Origin: Atkinsonella hypoxylon
Taxonomy: Eukaryota; Ascomycota; Sordariomycetes; Hypocreales; Clavicipitaceae
Length of the DNA: 32,603 nt
Direction of reading: 5' to 3'
NCBI GenBank assembly: GCA_000729835.1
Contig: JFHB01000280.1
Span: forward strand, 1-32,603
A program made the position numbers and the translations under genes. The notes under the pieces are model-generated. The model saw nothing but the letters and a program-made list of their open reading frames with translations, was not told the origin of the DNA and ran no database searches. Positions 1 to 10,554 of the stretch are shown one piece after another (position 1 is the stretch's first letter; each line of letters opens with the position of its first letter).

Positions 1-154
1 CTTATAGATTATAGTTTATAAAAGAATATTATTACTAAGGATCTTATTAAAGAGCTTAATTTAAAAATAACTCTAATAAAGTAAGAGACTATTACTATAT
101 CTTTTATATTATATAAGCTTATAATATTAAGAGAGGTAATAATAAAGCTATACC
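1..154 (+). pseudogene. Element C: Gypsy protease, 5' fragment
   Basis: This is the start of a Ty3/Gypsy pol relic whose upstream part lies outside the window. In frame 1 it reads LIDYSL, then KNIITKDLIKELNL, which fits the aspartic-protease start of the family (LIDSGA followed by a conserved Leu-Ile stretch); the catalytic Asp remains and the Ser-Gly positions are altered. Element A was inserted after position 154. Removing A with one copy of its target duplication lets the same frame continue at 8242, where the protease flap and C-terminal part resume. The protease call is by pattern and order only. Confidence 0.45.
150..154. repeat. Target-site duplication of element A, left copy (ATACC)
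   Basis: ATACC lies directly before the A LTR start (TGTAATAGAC) and again at 8237-8241, directly after the A LTR end (GTCTATAACA). A perfect 5-bp duplication is what Gypsy integrase leaves, and it fixes both ends of element A. Confidence 0.85.
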
Positions 155-477
155 TGTAATAGACTGACCTAGTGGCTGCTGCTAACTAGCGTCTATAATG
201 AGAACTATAATTATAGGGAGGAAAGAAGGAAGAGAGAAGGAACCAGAAGCCTCCCTATGCCTCTGTACTATATATCTAGGGGTGGGTCTATCCCCTTAGG
301 AGCCCCTTTTAGCATATGCTTTATAGCTAAGGTTCTCTCTTTAGGGCCCAGTAAAGTTTAGGTAACTTCTAAACAAATGTAGCTTGCTTTTATCCCTTCT
401 TCTATATAGATCTCTGTCCCTCTTCTACTGTTCTTTCTCTACTAAAAGACTTAAGCCTAAGGCTTAAGTCTATAATA
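155..477 (-). repeat. Element A 3' LTR (left)
   Basis: This 323-bp LTR begins TGTAATAGAC and ends with GTCTATAATA, the RIP-altered form of GTCTATAACA, so the ends form imperfect short inverted repeats of the TG...CA type. It matches 7914-8236 along its full length, with differences that are mostly C/T and G/A changes. The outer (left) part keeps many TG and GG pairs, whereas the inner right end is RIP-saturated. Confidence 0.9.
448..470. repeat. Perfect short palindrome in the A/B LTR
   Basis: Two 11-bp arms (gacttaagcct and aggcttaagtc) flank one central base. The equivalent sites are 8207-8229, 20055-20077 and 27819-27841; those copies hold more C and G and are less perfect. In transcription direction it lies a few bases after the LTR start, in U3. 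It could be a protein-binding site or a cruciform; its function is not shown. Confidence 0.6.
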
Positions 478-496
478 TACTCTCCTTCTCCTTCTA
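478..496 (-). other. Polypurine tract of element A
   Basis: On the minus strand this is a purine run (agaaggagaaggaga) directly upstream of the 3' LTR, the expected plus-strand primer of an LTR element. It fixes the transcription direction of A. The same tract is at 27794-27809 in element B. Confidence 0.75.
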
Positions 497-1480
497 GGCC
501 CTATAACACTCCCTTTTAACGTTTATAGTAAGTGCTATAGATAGCAGCTAACTCCCTATCTGCTTTCTCTTTATATTTCCTCTGTTGTTTACTTGTAAAA
601 AAATAGAGGTATAACGTCTATCCTTAGGCGCTTTACTCTAGCTATTTTATTGCTGCACTAATGCACTATTTATTGTTAGTGCAGTGTTATAGAGCTAATA
701 TATAAACAAACGTCTGCTCTACCTCCCTTCTAATTGCCTATAGCACCTTAGCGACAGCTGTTAATTACCCTACTAACTAACCTATTAGTTGCGCTATAAT
801 AGGTTAATTACGCCCCCCCTCTGCTTAATTATACTCTTCTAGAGTTTATTAACCCCTCTGCCCCTCTCTGCCTTATAGCTCTCTATATATAGCTATTAAT
901 TATTTATATGTTATATAGGCGCTAGCTATAATGCTAGTGTTACTAGCGTATAAACTACCTATATCCCTAGATCTCCTTATATTTTAAGTAATTATTGTAT
1001 AACAATCCCTTTTATTAACTAGGAGGCACTTTCTCTCTTTTGTCCTTATTGCTATTGTAAACAGTTGTTAGATATATACAACCTATTTGTATATAAGGGG
1101 TATTGTTAAGGGTGTAAAGCGTAAATAGTTATTATTAGTGCTATTCTTTTAGTGTACAATAAACTAATAGCTAGTAGGTTGCAAATAGTTATTATTATTA
1201 TTATCCCTTTAGTGTATAATAAACTAGTAACTAGCCCTTAGCTATTTCTAATATAAAAATAAATAATTTCTTTTTTCTCTTCTTTATCTTTTCCTTTCTT
1301 CTTTATATCTTATTTTACCTCTATATTATAACTAAATAATTCTATTGTAGTTTCCTAAAATTCCTTACTTTACTATATAGCTACTGCTACTTCTTTTAAT
1401 ATAAAAGGACCTCTTTTTAATATATCTAAATAGAATTTATCTAACTGCTAATAGCTTACTAATTAAAATCGCAAAATGTT
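497..1480 (-). other. Element A 3' untranslated region
   Basis: This stretch of about 1 kb between the unassigned region and the polypurine tract shows no retroelement domain. It holds a C run at 813-819, an inverted repeat with 11-bp arms (775-785 and 799-809, one mismatch) around gcgc, and two 60-bp tandem units at 1121-1240. It is less RIP-mutated than the coding part; the homologous stretch in B (26800-27790) keeps more GC. I see no gene in it. Confidence 0.6.
1121..1240. repeat. Two 60-bp tandem units in element A 3' region
   Basis: Unit 1 (1121-1180) and unit 2 (1181-1240) both start with aaatagttattatta and both contain tttagtgta followed by aataaacta. The equivalent pair in element B is 27061-27120 and 27121-27180, with the same 60-bp period. 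Presence in both copies shows that the duplication predates their separation. Confidence 0.75.
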
Positions 1481-2850
1481 ATCTTATTAGCCTAAAGTAC
1501 ACTGCCTCTTTACTTATATATAGCTTATTCTCTTACTAACTAGAAGTATATCTAGAACTTTAGTAGTTATATTGCTAGCGCTAGCGCCCTTACTACTTCT
1601 ACTTCTATAGTGCTATTAGTCCCTTACTACTACTATATCTATAGTTTCCTTATATAAAGGGACTTAAACAACTTAGAGTTATTTAATAGCAATATTCTTA
1701 AAGATATTTATATACTATATTATAATAACCTTTATAAGAAGAGCTTATATAACTATTATTCTAGCTAAAGAAGAGAATACTAACTATATATATAGAGGTA
1801 TAAAGGCTGTATCTAGAATCTAAGCCTCTTTACTAAGTATCTTTACCTATAGCGTTACTTTACTAAAATATAGAAACTTACTAACTAAGGTTTTATAGTT
1901 AAGTTTATATTAATTCTCTTTTACTTTAGCTAGTTTACTTACTAAACTATTCTTACCTATAAGTTCTTAAATATATATAATTACTATAATACTGTTCTTA
2001 AGAATATACTTACTGCTAATTATATAGAAAAGAAGGTTATACTCTTTTCTTCTCCTTATTATATAACTTAAGCTAATAACTCTTTTATACTTACTCTCTC
2101 TTCTTCTATAGTCTATAAAAGCACTATAGCCTTTATTGTTCTAGAGAACAATAAGTTTAACCCTAATAAGTATAAGTATATCTCTATAGATATTAATAAT
2201 AACTTCTTATTCTCTCTTATACCTATTACTACTACTGCTATTACTATACCCTTATTATTGCCTCTACCTATACTTACACCTTATTATATACTACTAACCT
2301 CTACTACTGCTGCTTCCTTACTGCTATATAAAGCTTCTTTACTATTATATATTATTTCTTTACTCTTATAGAATAACCTTAAGGTAATACACTAAGAATA
2401 TATCTACCTTTAAGTAAAGCTTAAAAGCTTAAACTACTTATAGCGCTAATTACTATTTATATTCCTAAAGTATATAACCTTAATCTAGCTTACTGCCTCT
2501 TTAGCTTTCTCTTTCTTTATCTTTCTCTCCCTTAAAACTATACCTTTATGCTTAAGGCGCTAAGCTATTTAAGATATTATATTCTTACTTATACCTACTA
2601 AGGTAGAGCCTTAATCTAGAGCGCTAGTTATATTTTTGCCTACTCTAGCCTCTATACCTTCTACTAGCGCTGCTATTCTAGCTTCTACTTCTATACTACT
2701 CTAGAGATATTATATAGTTCCTTTAGCTTCTATTCTATAACTGCTTAAAGAGCAATAGAGCGCTTTCTAGGTAGTTATACCTTTACGCTATAAGCACTAA
2801 TGCCTCCTTACTACTTACTAAGAAATCTCTTTTATTTTATTTTATTTTTT
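1480..2850 (+). pseudogene. Possible extra gene, antisense to element A pol (unrecognised)
   Basis: The region downstream of the chromodomain does not resemble any Gypsy domain. On the plus strand (antisense to A) one frame is unusually open: between about 1980 and 2370 it has only one in-frame stop, and it includes the segment ENNKFNPNKYKYISIDINNN followed by Thr- and Pro-rich sequence. Over the whole span the stops in this frame are TAA or TAG. Other frames are also fairly open in places because TGA is depleted, so this could be chance. The same frame is present in B on the minus strand (about 26770-25450). No family is recognised. Confidence 0.35.
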
Positions 2851-2994
2851 TTTTTATAGTTATATAGGCCTTTATAAAAGAGAGTTTATTTTCTTTTATT
2901 TTTAGTTATAGGTAACTAAACTATTATTAAAGTCTATATAAAATTTTACTATACCTTTACTAAGCTTATTATTAAATTAAGCGTTTTTCTACTA
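2850..2994 (-). other. Element A: stretch between pol and the unassigned region
   Basis: This short segment includes an A/T homopolymer stretch (2830-2856 and neighbours, mirrored at 25429-25449 in B). It lies just past the end of the chromodomain, so it probably holds the end of the pol frame. No motif is seen. Confidence 0.4.
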
Positions 2995-5900
2995 TAACTT
3001 AAATTAATCTAGTGCCTCTATATTAAGAAAGTTTTTTAGTAGTTTCTATATAGGTTAAATAAATTCTACTTACTTAATAAGCACTTAATAGTGTCTCTCT
3101 TAGCCTAAAGCGTTTTTAGTAGCTAGAATTTCCTTTACTCTATATTCCTTAAGGGATAGATTAGTATCTATTGCAGTTAGCTTAAGACTAAGCCTTAAGT
3201 TAGCTAGCTACTAGAAAAGTAAGAGGTTTATTACTACTTACTTAATAAGGTTAATATAGAAAACTAGGTAAATTTTTAGTAGAATATTTAACTTTATAGT
3301 TAAAGGTGTTAATATATCTATAACTATATACTTTACTATAATCTAATTAAGCTTCTAACTTAAGTAGTTTATTTTAATATAATAGAGTGTTAGCTAAACT
3401 AAGTTCTCTACCTTATACTATTCTACTAGCTTATAGCTTCTATTTAACTGCTCTTACTGCCTCTACTAAGTAAAGTTAATTATAGCTTAAGTAATATTTA
3501 TACTCTTCTATAGCTATTTAAAAAACGCTAAAGCCTACCTTTTATATAAAACTTAGAACTTCTCTTTATCTATAAGCTTTTAGATAAGGTCTATATTATA
3601 CCTATATATTGCTTAGTTTAAACTTATACTAGTTACTAAGGAATTTCTATTGTTAATAGCTAGCTAATATATAGAGAGATATTTAGGCTAGTTAAACTGT
3701 AAAAAGGTAACTATAACTTATAGAATTACTTATACTTCTTAATTAACTCTCTTTATTCTACTGTTTATCTATAGGTAATAGAATATAAACAGTAATTATT
3801 TAATTCTAATAAGGTAATAAAGAGTAGTTTAAAAGGTACTTAACTAATCTAAACTATAGTTAGAGATAATTTATTTTAGGAACCTATAAAACTACTACTA
3901 ATAATGCTTAAACTGTTAAGTATATTTCTCTGCCTCTATAGAGGTTATTGCCTTTAACTATATATACTTTAAAAGTTAATTAGTAATAACTATTAAGTAA
4001 GAGAGTATAGCTTAGTTTAGCGCTAGTAAATCTATTATAAAATCTATAGAGATCTATAACTAATACCTATTTAGCGCTAGAATAAGTTGTAAGAGGCCTT
4101 ACTATAACCTCTTACTCTTTTAGCTACTGTAATAGTAGCAGTTTTAAATATACTAAGCAATATCTTAGGACAGCCTATCTTAGTAATAGTTATATATTAA
4201 TGCCTAAAATATAGTATTTTATCCTAGGTAGCTTAACATTAGCGACTTATATATTCTATATATTAGTATAGTAGTTAATAGCTTATACTTAAGGACCTAA
4301 AGGCAGCCTTAATAAACTAGCGCTCTTTATATATTAAGGGTATAGTCTATAATCTATTTTTATATTTTTACCTCTAATAGAAACCTTCTCTTCTCTTTCT
4401 AAACTATATTTAACTTTATTAGGTATATTAGGTTTTTTTACACTCTTTAGTTCTATAAGCTCTATAAGTGTTTATTTAGAAATAGTATTGTTCTAGCTAG
4501 TACCTATAAAGCTGCAGCTAGTTAACTTTTTAGTGTTACTTTACTAGCTATTTCTACTTTAATATTCTCTATAACCTTCTTCTTCTCTTTATCTCTATAG
4601 AGAGTACTAAAGTAGCTAATAGAGAGAGGCTAGAGAACCTAGTCTATCTATAGCGTTACTCTATCTTAATTCTACTCTTATTATAATAATATATTTAGTT
4701 ACTCTACTTATAGCTCTAGGCAGTATTGTAAGTAGTAGTTAAAGAGAGAGAGAAGCTCTACCTATATAGCTTAACGCTTAAAGATCTCTTATAGAGATAT
4801 AAAGTATTCTAGATTCTTATAGTCTATAAGGATTATAAAGGGATATATTACTCTCTATAACTTTACTGCTTAAGCTTTAAGGTAAGATATTATTGCTAAA
4901 AGTTCCTTATTATAAATAGTATAGTTACATTAAGCTAAAGATAACTTAGCTAAATAGTATACTATAGGCTGCAGCACACTAGCTTTATTATATTAGAATA
5001 AACAGCTACTAAGGGCCTCTCTTAAGCAATTAGCCTTTACTACTATATTCTTCTTAGAGTTCTACTAGGCTAAAACTAGGTATAAGGTAAAGGCCTCCTT
5101 AAGCCTTATAAATAACCTTTTATATTTCTCTATTTACTAGAATAGAACTTCCTTCTTTATTAAGTTAACTAAAGGCTCTATAATATTTAAGAAATCTAAT
5201 ATAAAGTTATAGTAGAAGTTTATAAATCTAAAGAAGCTTTATACTCTTTACAATTTAGTAGAAGCTTACTACTTCTAAATAGCTATAATCTTCTTTAAAT
5301 TTAAGTATATCTCTCTTTTTACTATAACTATAAAGCTAAGGTATTTAACTTTAGCTATAGTAAAGTAGTATTTCTTAAGATTTAAGTGTAGCTCTACTAA
5401 CTGTAACTTTTCTAGAATTCTCTATACCTTATATATATAGTTTTTCCTAGAACCCTTAGTATAAATAAGGACGTTATCTAAATAAGTAGTTATATAATCT
5501 TTAAGGGCCTCTTTTAGTGCACTATTAATATATTGTTAAAATATAGCTAGAGCTCTTACTAACCTAAAGGGGTAAACTAGCTATTTAAAGAGGCTAAACT
5601 AGGTGTAAAACGCTATAAAGTGCTCCTTACTATCTACTATCTAGATTCTATAGAAAGCTAACTATATATCTAGTTTAGTAAACTAGTATACCTTTAATAA
5701 TAACTTAAGTATTTTCTTTATTAAGAGAAGTAAGTAATAGTTCTATTCTATAATCTTATTAAGAGCTTAATAATTAATATAGAATTACTATTCTTTACTT
5801 AACTTTTTAGCTAAAAAAATAGGTACTACTGCTAAAGAGAAGCTAGCTTAAATCTATTCTTTATCTATTAAGTCTATTACCTACCTTTTAATTTTTAATA

Positions 5901-6684
5901 AATAGTTCTACAGTATATTATATAGTAAAGCCTATAGCAGCAACAGTAAAGAGCTATTTAGCTGCTGTTTTAGCCTAATATAGTAATCTAGCCCCTCTTT
6001 ATACAGTAGAAGGCCTTAGGCCTTCTTTTCTTTAAAAAGATTATAAAAGTTCTTTAATTTAAGTAGTAGTATTAGTAGATTAAGGCTTTTTAGGGATATT
6101 TATAATAACAATATAAAGGTAATTTCCTAAAGGCTAGTAGTAATAAAATATATAGTAATCTCTTAGCTCTTGCTCTATTTTATTAGAGCGCTATAAACTA
6201 CTGCTAACACTAGTCTTATTAGGTTCTTAACGTCTTAAGCTTCTACTGCTTAAATTATAAAGCCTTTAGCCTTACCTACTAATAGACTTTAGCTAGTAGC
6301 GTTAAGGATAATTCTATTATAGGCTAACTATAGGCTTCTAAAGATATAATCTTAGGTTAAGCCTAAGATTATATAGGCTACTACTAAGAAGACCTAGCTA
6401 TTAATATTTACCTATAAGTAAACTAAAGAAGCAATTAAGGCGCTTCTCTAGTAGCTATTATAGAACTACTATTTAACCTTTACTACTGTTTACACTATTC
6501 TTTTATATAGTAATAGAACCTACTTTAGACTAAAGTATTACACTAAACTCTTACTTATTACAGTAAAGTAGTTATACTTACTATTTATCTATATATTATA
6601 GAACAATAGTTAGTTAAAGAGTATAGAGATAAAGAATAGTAATATATCTATTTTCTTAGTTATCTCTCTATATTCTTCTTTTAG
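2994..6684 (-). pseudogene. pol: Element A pol (protease, RT, RNase H, integrase, chromodomain), decayed
   Basis: Minus-strand pol relic matching B 21600-25290. From the right: protease C-terminal part (around 6300-6420), RT from about 6050 with the fingers block near 5800-5860, and the catalytic box at 5461-5484 reading YLDNVLIY, so the second catalytic Asp of YLDD has become Asn. RNase H follows near 4800-4960, integrase with the zinc-binding part near 4160-4290 and core near 3780-4060, and the chromodomain at about 3010-3155. Trp and Gln positions are repeatedly TAG or TAA. The enzyme would have copied element RNA and inserted the cDNA; the chromodomain of such elements usually directs insertion to heterochromatin. 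It is not functional. Confidence 0.85.
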
Positions 6685-6784
6685 CTACTTATTAAGTAGA
6701 GGTTATTATATTGTTTATATTACCTTTACCTCTATACTAAGCTTAAAGCTAAGGGTAAGCCTTTTTCTAACTTATTAAAGTTCT

Positions 6785-7876
6785 TCTTCTATATATTATT
6801 TATTACTACTGCCTATATACTAGTTAACTCTAGCTTATATTTTGCTAGTTACTATCTATATTCTTAAATATAGTGTTAAAATAACTTACACTAAAGGCAT
6901 TACCTCTTTTAGCAGTATTTTTTAAGTTTAGCCTTAAATACTTACTTTACTTATAGAGTATTCTTATTTAGTTATTTTACTCTAGATTTCTTTATACTCT
7001 CTTTCTATCTCTATTAGGTTTCTATAGCATTAACTTTAGTTATTTTAGTGTTACTATTCTAAAGCTCTTTAGAGCTAAAGCTATATTTTAGCTAGTACTA
7101 TTCCTTAATATAATATAACTTAAGGTTTAGCGTAATACTACAGTAGTACTCTACTGCCTAAAGGTAGTTATAATAAAGAATATCTCTCTTTACACTATAA
7201 TCCCTTATTTCCTTATTAAGCACTATTTATAACTTAGCTAACTTTACGCTATTATTCTAGTTAGCCTCTTTTACTAGTATAATTTTCTCCTTAAAATAAA
7301 TATAGAATTCTATAAACTACTTATTATTACTCTATTAAAGCTAATTAAGCTTAATTAAAGCCTAGTTTTATTAGTAAGAATCTATAAAGACTAATTCTAA
7401 GTAATTAAGGAACCTCTATATATTATATTCCTTTACTTTACCTACCTTATAATAGGCAGCTACTCTTTACTAAACCTTAGGCAATAAGCTTTAGTATAAA
7501 TAGTACTACTAGTTCTATATTGTGCCTATAAAGGCACTATTAGCTTAGAGCTTTTAGGTAATTACTATTTACTAAGCCTAAAAGCTCTATTTATTTCTAT
7601 TATAAGGGTTTACTATAGGTAGAGGCTTCTATTTAGGTTCCTTTAGCTACTAGCCTACTATAGCTTAAAGCTGCTTCTCTTTCTATATATAGTCTATTAT
7701 AAAGCGTTATAGTTCCTTTATTTATAGAGATTAGCTCTTAACTAATTCGTAAAGTGCTGCAATTTCTACTGCTTTCTAGCTAATTTCTACTGTATTTTTC
7801 TCTATCTCTCTATAGAGGTTAAAAGAGTGCTTAAGCTAACTAGCTAGGCCTTTATTACTATAACTAAACAATATTG
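6785..7876 (-). pseudogene. gag: Element A gag, decayed
   Basis: Minus-strand relic of the structural nucleocapsid gene, lying just inside the 5' LTR and matching B 20410-21490. At 6858-6899 it reads Cys-x2-Cys-x4-His-x4-Tyr (TGC, TGT, CAC, TAT), a CCHC zinc knuckle in which only the last Cys is lost. The start that B keeps as ATG is ATA here (about 7874), as expected from TG to TA mutation. Many in-frame TAA and TAG codons interrupt it. The N-terminal half is rich in Glu, Gln and Lys, as usual for capsid domains, with no sharper motif. Confidence 0.75.
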
Positions 7877-7913
7877 TTCTTACTAGTGTTCTATCTATAG
7901 AATAATTATAGTA

Positions 7914-8236
7914 TATAATAGACTAACCTAGTAGCTACTGCTAACTAGCGTTTATAATAAGAACTATAATTATAGAGAGAAAAAGAGAAAGAGAGAAGAA
8001 ACTAAAAGCCTCTTTATACCTCTATACTATATATTTAGGGGTAGGTCTATCCCCTTAGGAGCCCCTTTTAGTATATACTTTATAGCTAAGGTTCTCTCTC
8101 TAGAGCCTAGTGAAGTCTAGGTAACCTCTAGACAAATGCAGCTTACTTCTATCCCTTCTTCTATATAGATCTCTATCTCTCTCCTACTGTCCTCTCTCTA
8201 CTAAAAGACCCAAGCCTAAGGCTCAAGTCTATAACA
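7914..8236 (-). repeat. Element A 5' LTR (right)
   Basis: This 323-bp partner of 155-477 starts tataatagac and ends GTCTATAACA. Its inner (left) part is strongly RIP-mutated, while its outer (right) part keeps tgcag, gacaaatg and gacccaag. The primer-binding site should lie just left of 7914, but the sequence there is too altered to assign a tRNA. Confidence 0.9.
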
Positions 8237-8241
8237 ATACC
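8237..8241. repeat. Target-site duplication of element A, right copy (ATACC)
   Basis: Identical to 150-154; together they bound element A. Confidence 0.85.
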
Positions 8242-9079
8242 TTAGAAATATCTAAACGCTAATTTACTTTTATATTATACTAAAGTCTTTATATATATAA
8301 TTAATCCTTAAAATACCTTTTATATATATAGCTAAAGTTACCTTTAAGTACAGTAATAAAGAAAGTAAGCTTCTCTTAAAGTGCTATTTTAGTAATATTA
8401 TATTAGTCTTAAGAGTTACTAAAAGTATTAAATAGAAGACTATAATAAATAAAGTAATAGTTATTAGTGTTAATTTAATCTTAATTAATAAGTTATTTAA
8501 GGATTTAGTCTATAATTAAATAGTTAAAGAGAGTCTTAAAGCTAAGTTAAATAACAATAAAGAGCTAGTGCTAATAATAAAGAATAAAGGTATAGCTATT
8601 ACTAACCTTATAATAAAGGGAATAGCTAATTAGTATAGAAGCTAACTTAAAGAGGCTATAAAGGAGATTTAGCCCTTAAGATAATTATAACTAATTAATC
8701 TAAAGGTAAATATATTATATAAGTAAAAAGCTAATAAAATTCTACTAAAAGATAATATTCCCTTAAATAAATCTACACTTAATAAAGACCTTAAGTAGAA
8801 ATAGAAGAAGTAAAAAGAGGTAAAAGTATACTTAAATAAATTAGAAAAATATACTAAATATATTATAAGAAGATTTAGTAAAAAGCCTTAAGGATTCTAA
8901 ATAATAAAAGAGTATTTAGATTAAATAGTTAAATAAGTATAAGAATATTTAACAGTAGAAAAAGTTAATATTTTTAAGGAAATTCTCTATAACTAAGAGG
9001 TAGTACTAGTGTAGAACTTATTAAAGTATAGAAAGATTAATCCCTTAGTTACACTACCTTAAGTTATCTATACTATTGC
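8242..9079 (+). pseudogene. pol: Element C: rest of protease and N-terminal RT region
   Basis: The frame that stops at 154 resumes here after element A. Near 8260-8330 it reads FYIILKSLY then LILKIPFI, which fits the conserved end of Gypsy protease (a hydrophobic strand, then ILG-x-P-W). A Lys- and Asn-rich linker follows to about 9060, with only TAA and TAG stops. The frame then breaks at solo LTR F1 and continues at 9795 without a shift if one ATTGC copy is removed. It is the oldest layer in the window, because A, F1, F2 and probably E all lie inside it. Confidence 0.65.
9075..9079. repeat. Target-site duplication of F1 (ATTGC); second copy 9790-9794
   Basis: ATTGC occurs directly before and directly after the F1 LTR. 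This shows that F1 is a separate insertion and not the left LTR of an element ending at F2. Confidence 0.85.
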
Positions 9080-9789
9080 TATTGAAAATAATAGGGATTA
9101 CAGGACTAGATATCTAAGAGGGTAGTGGTCTCTTAGATTTAGCATCTGTAATTGCTCCTAGCAATTATTACGTAGTAGAAGCAGCAGCGGCCTAAATCAA
9201 GCTGTAGTGTATAGTACTAGATCACGTAGAGGCAATAGATAACTGTAATAGTGGTATCTTTATATTAAGAGCGCTATAACGAACAAGTTAGTAAGGGTAG
9301 AATCTTAAATCTTTCTAGTCCCTTATAGACCTACCGACTATATCAGCAGGCTGTAGTTGCTAGAAGGGGCTTATAGGCTACTTTATAATTTCTGCAAAAA
9401 GATTTACTATATAAAAACAAAAAAATTAACTCACAGCTATACAAACGAGACGCTTACGTGCACAATTTAACAAATTCCACTAATAATAAGCAACCCTTAT
9501 AAGCAACTCTATCTAACAATTATACTATTAAATAGCCCTAATTCTTAGCTTTTAAATAGTATACTTCTTGAATTTCTACTATTGCTAGTTGTAGAGAAAA
9601 TCGCTGTTAAAGTTAACTATAGGTTAGGCAACTTTGCCTTAGTCGATTCTAGATGTTTCGCATCTAGTAACAGCGATATCTCTACCAAAAATCAACGTAA
9701 CAAGACCTAGTTAGGGTCACGTGATAGAGCAACTAACAGGCAACTAGCAAGCATAAAAATAGGCTATACAGGGTAGCTTATTTTTAACA
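9080..9789. mobile_element. Solo LTR F1 (710 bp)
   Basis: It begins tattgaaaataatag (RIP form of TGTTGAAAATAA) and ends TTATTTTTAACA, an imperfect inverted pair of TG...CA LTR ends. It is about 90 percent alike by eye to 10555-11252 and has its own 5-bp duplication (ATTGC). No internal retroelement sequence accompanies it, so the body was probably lost by LTR-LTR recombination. It keeps many CA and TG pairs (gcagcagcggcc, cacgtgcacaa, gtcacgtga), so it is younger or less RIP-exposed than its host C. Superfamily (Copia or Gypsy) and transcription direction are not determined. It contains a long stem-loop at 9591-9685. Confidence 0.85.
9591..9685. repeat. Long imperfect stem-loop in F1
   Basis: The arms 9591-9609 and 9668-9685 pair over 18 positions with one extra base (core ATCGCTGTTA with TAACAGCGAT). 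Inside lie two smaller hairpins: aggcaa/ttgcct with a 2-nt loop, and CTAGATG/CATCTAG around tttcg (9652-9670). The block is nearly unchanged in F2 (11066-11158), with one base difference in the left arm. It could be an RNA structure of the element or a DNA cruciform. Confidence 0.7.
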
Positions 9790-9794
9790 ATTGC

Positions 9795-10554
9795 TTATAG
9801 AGCTTAGAAAGTAAAGTTAATACTAATATCTATTAGCCTATAAAGAAGACTAGTTAATTTATTAAAAAAGAAGCTTTAGTATAGATTATTAGAAAAGAGC
9901 TATAGATCTTATAGGAACTCTTACTTTTTAGTAATAAAGAAGGATAAAGAGATATAGCTAGTGCTGTTTACAACAGCCTATAATAAAATTACAATATAGA
10001 ATGCCTATATTCTAGAAGGAGTAAAGGCTTTTAGTAAAGAATTTAGAATATATAAGATACTTTTAATTATTAATTTACTATTAAGCTATAACTAAGTGCT
10101 GCTTATAGAGAAAAGTAAGAACTTAATAATAATTTTAACAGTAATAGAGCTTCTATAACTTTATATACTTCCTTAAGGAGTAACTAACTTTATTGCTTAA
10201 TTTATTTAAATAGTAAAGAGAATTCTTTTTAACCTAATTCCTTATACTTATAAGCCTTTTTTAAATAATATTATAGTAAAAGGCTTTACTACTACTTATA
10301 ATAAAGAGAAAGTGTTACTTAATATATAAAGATATATTATAGAATATTTAATTAATATTAATTAAGTTCTTATTAATATTAAGCTAGCTAGTTATACTAT
10401 ATTTACTGTAAAATTAAAGCTATACTAAAAGACTATAGAGATTATTAGATTTATATATAGCACTAATAAAAAGAAACCTTTAGAAGTAAAGGTAATAAAG
10501 ATTCTAGAGTAAATAGAGTATAAAAATATCTTTAAGGTTAAATTCTTTCTTAAG
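9795..10554 (+). pseudogene. pol: Element C: reverse transcriptase
   Basis: Gypsy RT relic. In one frame it reads YRNSYFLVIKKDKE (fingers block), KAFSKEFRIYKILLIINLLLSYN (DFFSGYD-type motif A, with the catalytic Asp now Asn), LYILP, then GVTNFIA (LPQGATN-type), then FLNNIIVKG at 10258-10284, which is the FLDDI catalytic box with both Asp replaced by Asn. The wording (FLDDI rather than YLDD, followed by VKGP) fits a distinct Gypsy clade common in filamentous fungi, different from the A/B and D/E families. Stops are TAA or TAG. The frame runs on into 11258 once solo LTR F2 and one TTAAG copy are removed. Confidence 0.8.
10550..10554. repeat. Target-site duplication of F2 (TTAAG); second copy 11253-11257
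   Basis: TTAAG lies directly on both sides of the F2 LTR. It marks an insertion independent of F1. Confidence 0.85.

Larger units (their letters stand above)
155..8236 (-). mobile_element. Element A: full-length Ty3/Gypsy chromovirus, RIP-inactivated
   Basis: This 8082-bp LTR retrotransposon lies on the minus strand. It has two 323-bp LTRs (155-477 and 7914-8236), a polypurine tract beside the left LTR, and a perfect ATACC duplication outside. The order in transcription direction is 5' LTR (right), gag, protease, RT, RNase H, integrase, chromodomain, a long unassigned region, polypurine tract, 3' LTR (left). It pairs with element B almost end to end in inverted orientation; position x in B corresponds to about 28284 minus x here. 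All coding frames carry many RIP-type stops, so it cannot be autonomous. It was inserted into the protease region of element C. Confidence 0.9.

Noticed and set aside
2820..2860. Poly-T/poly-A stretch as the tail of a LINE or SINE (also 25429-25449)
   Set aside because: It occurs at the same internal place in A and B and is flanked by continuous element sequence, so it belongs to the element.
9600..9677. tRNA-like gene in the F LTR
   Set aside because: The 10-bp outer stem and two inner hairpins recall a cloverleaf, but the arm lengths, anticodon arm and T-loop sequence do not fit a tRNA.
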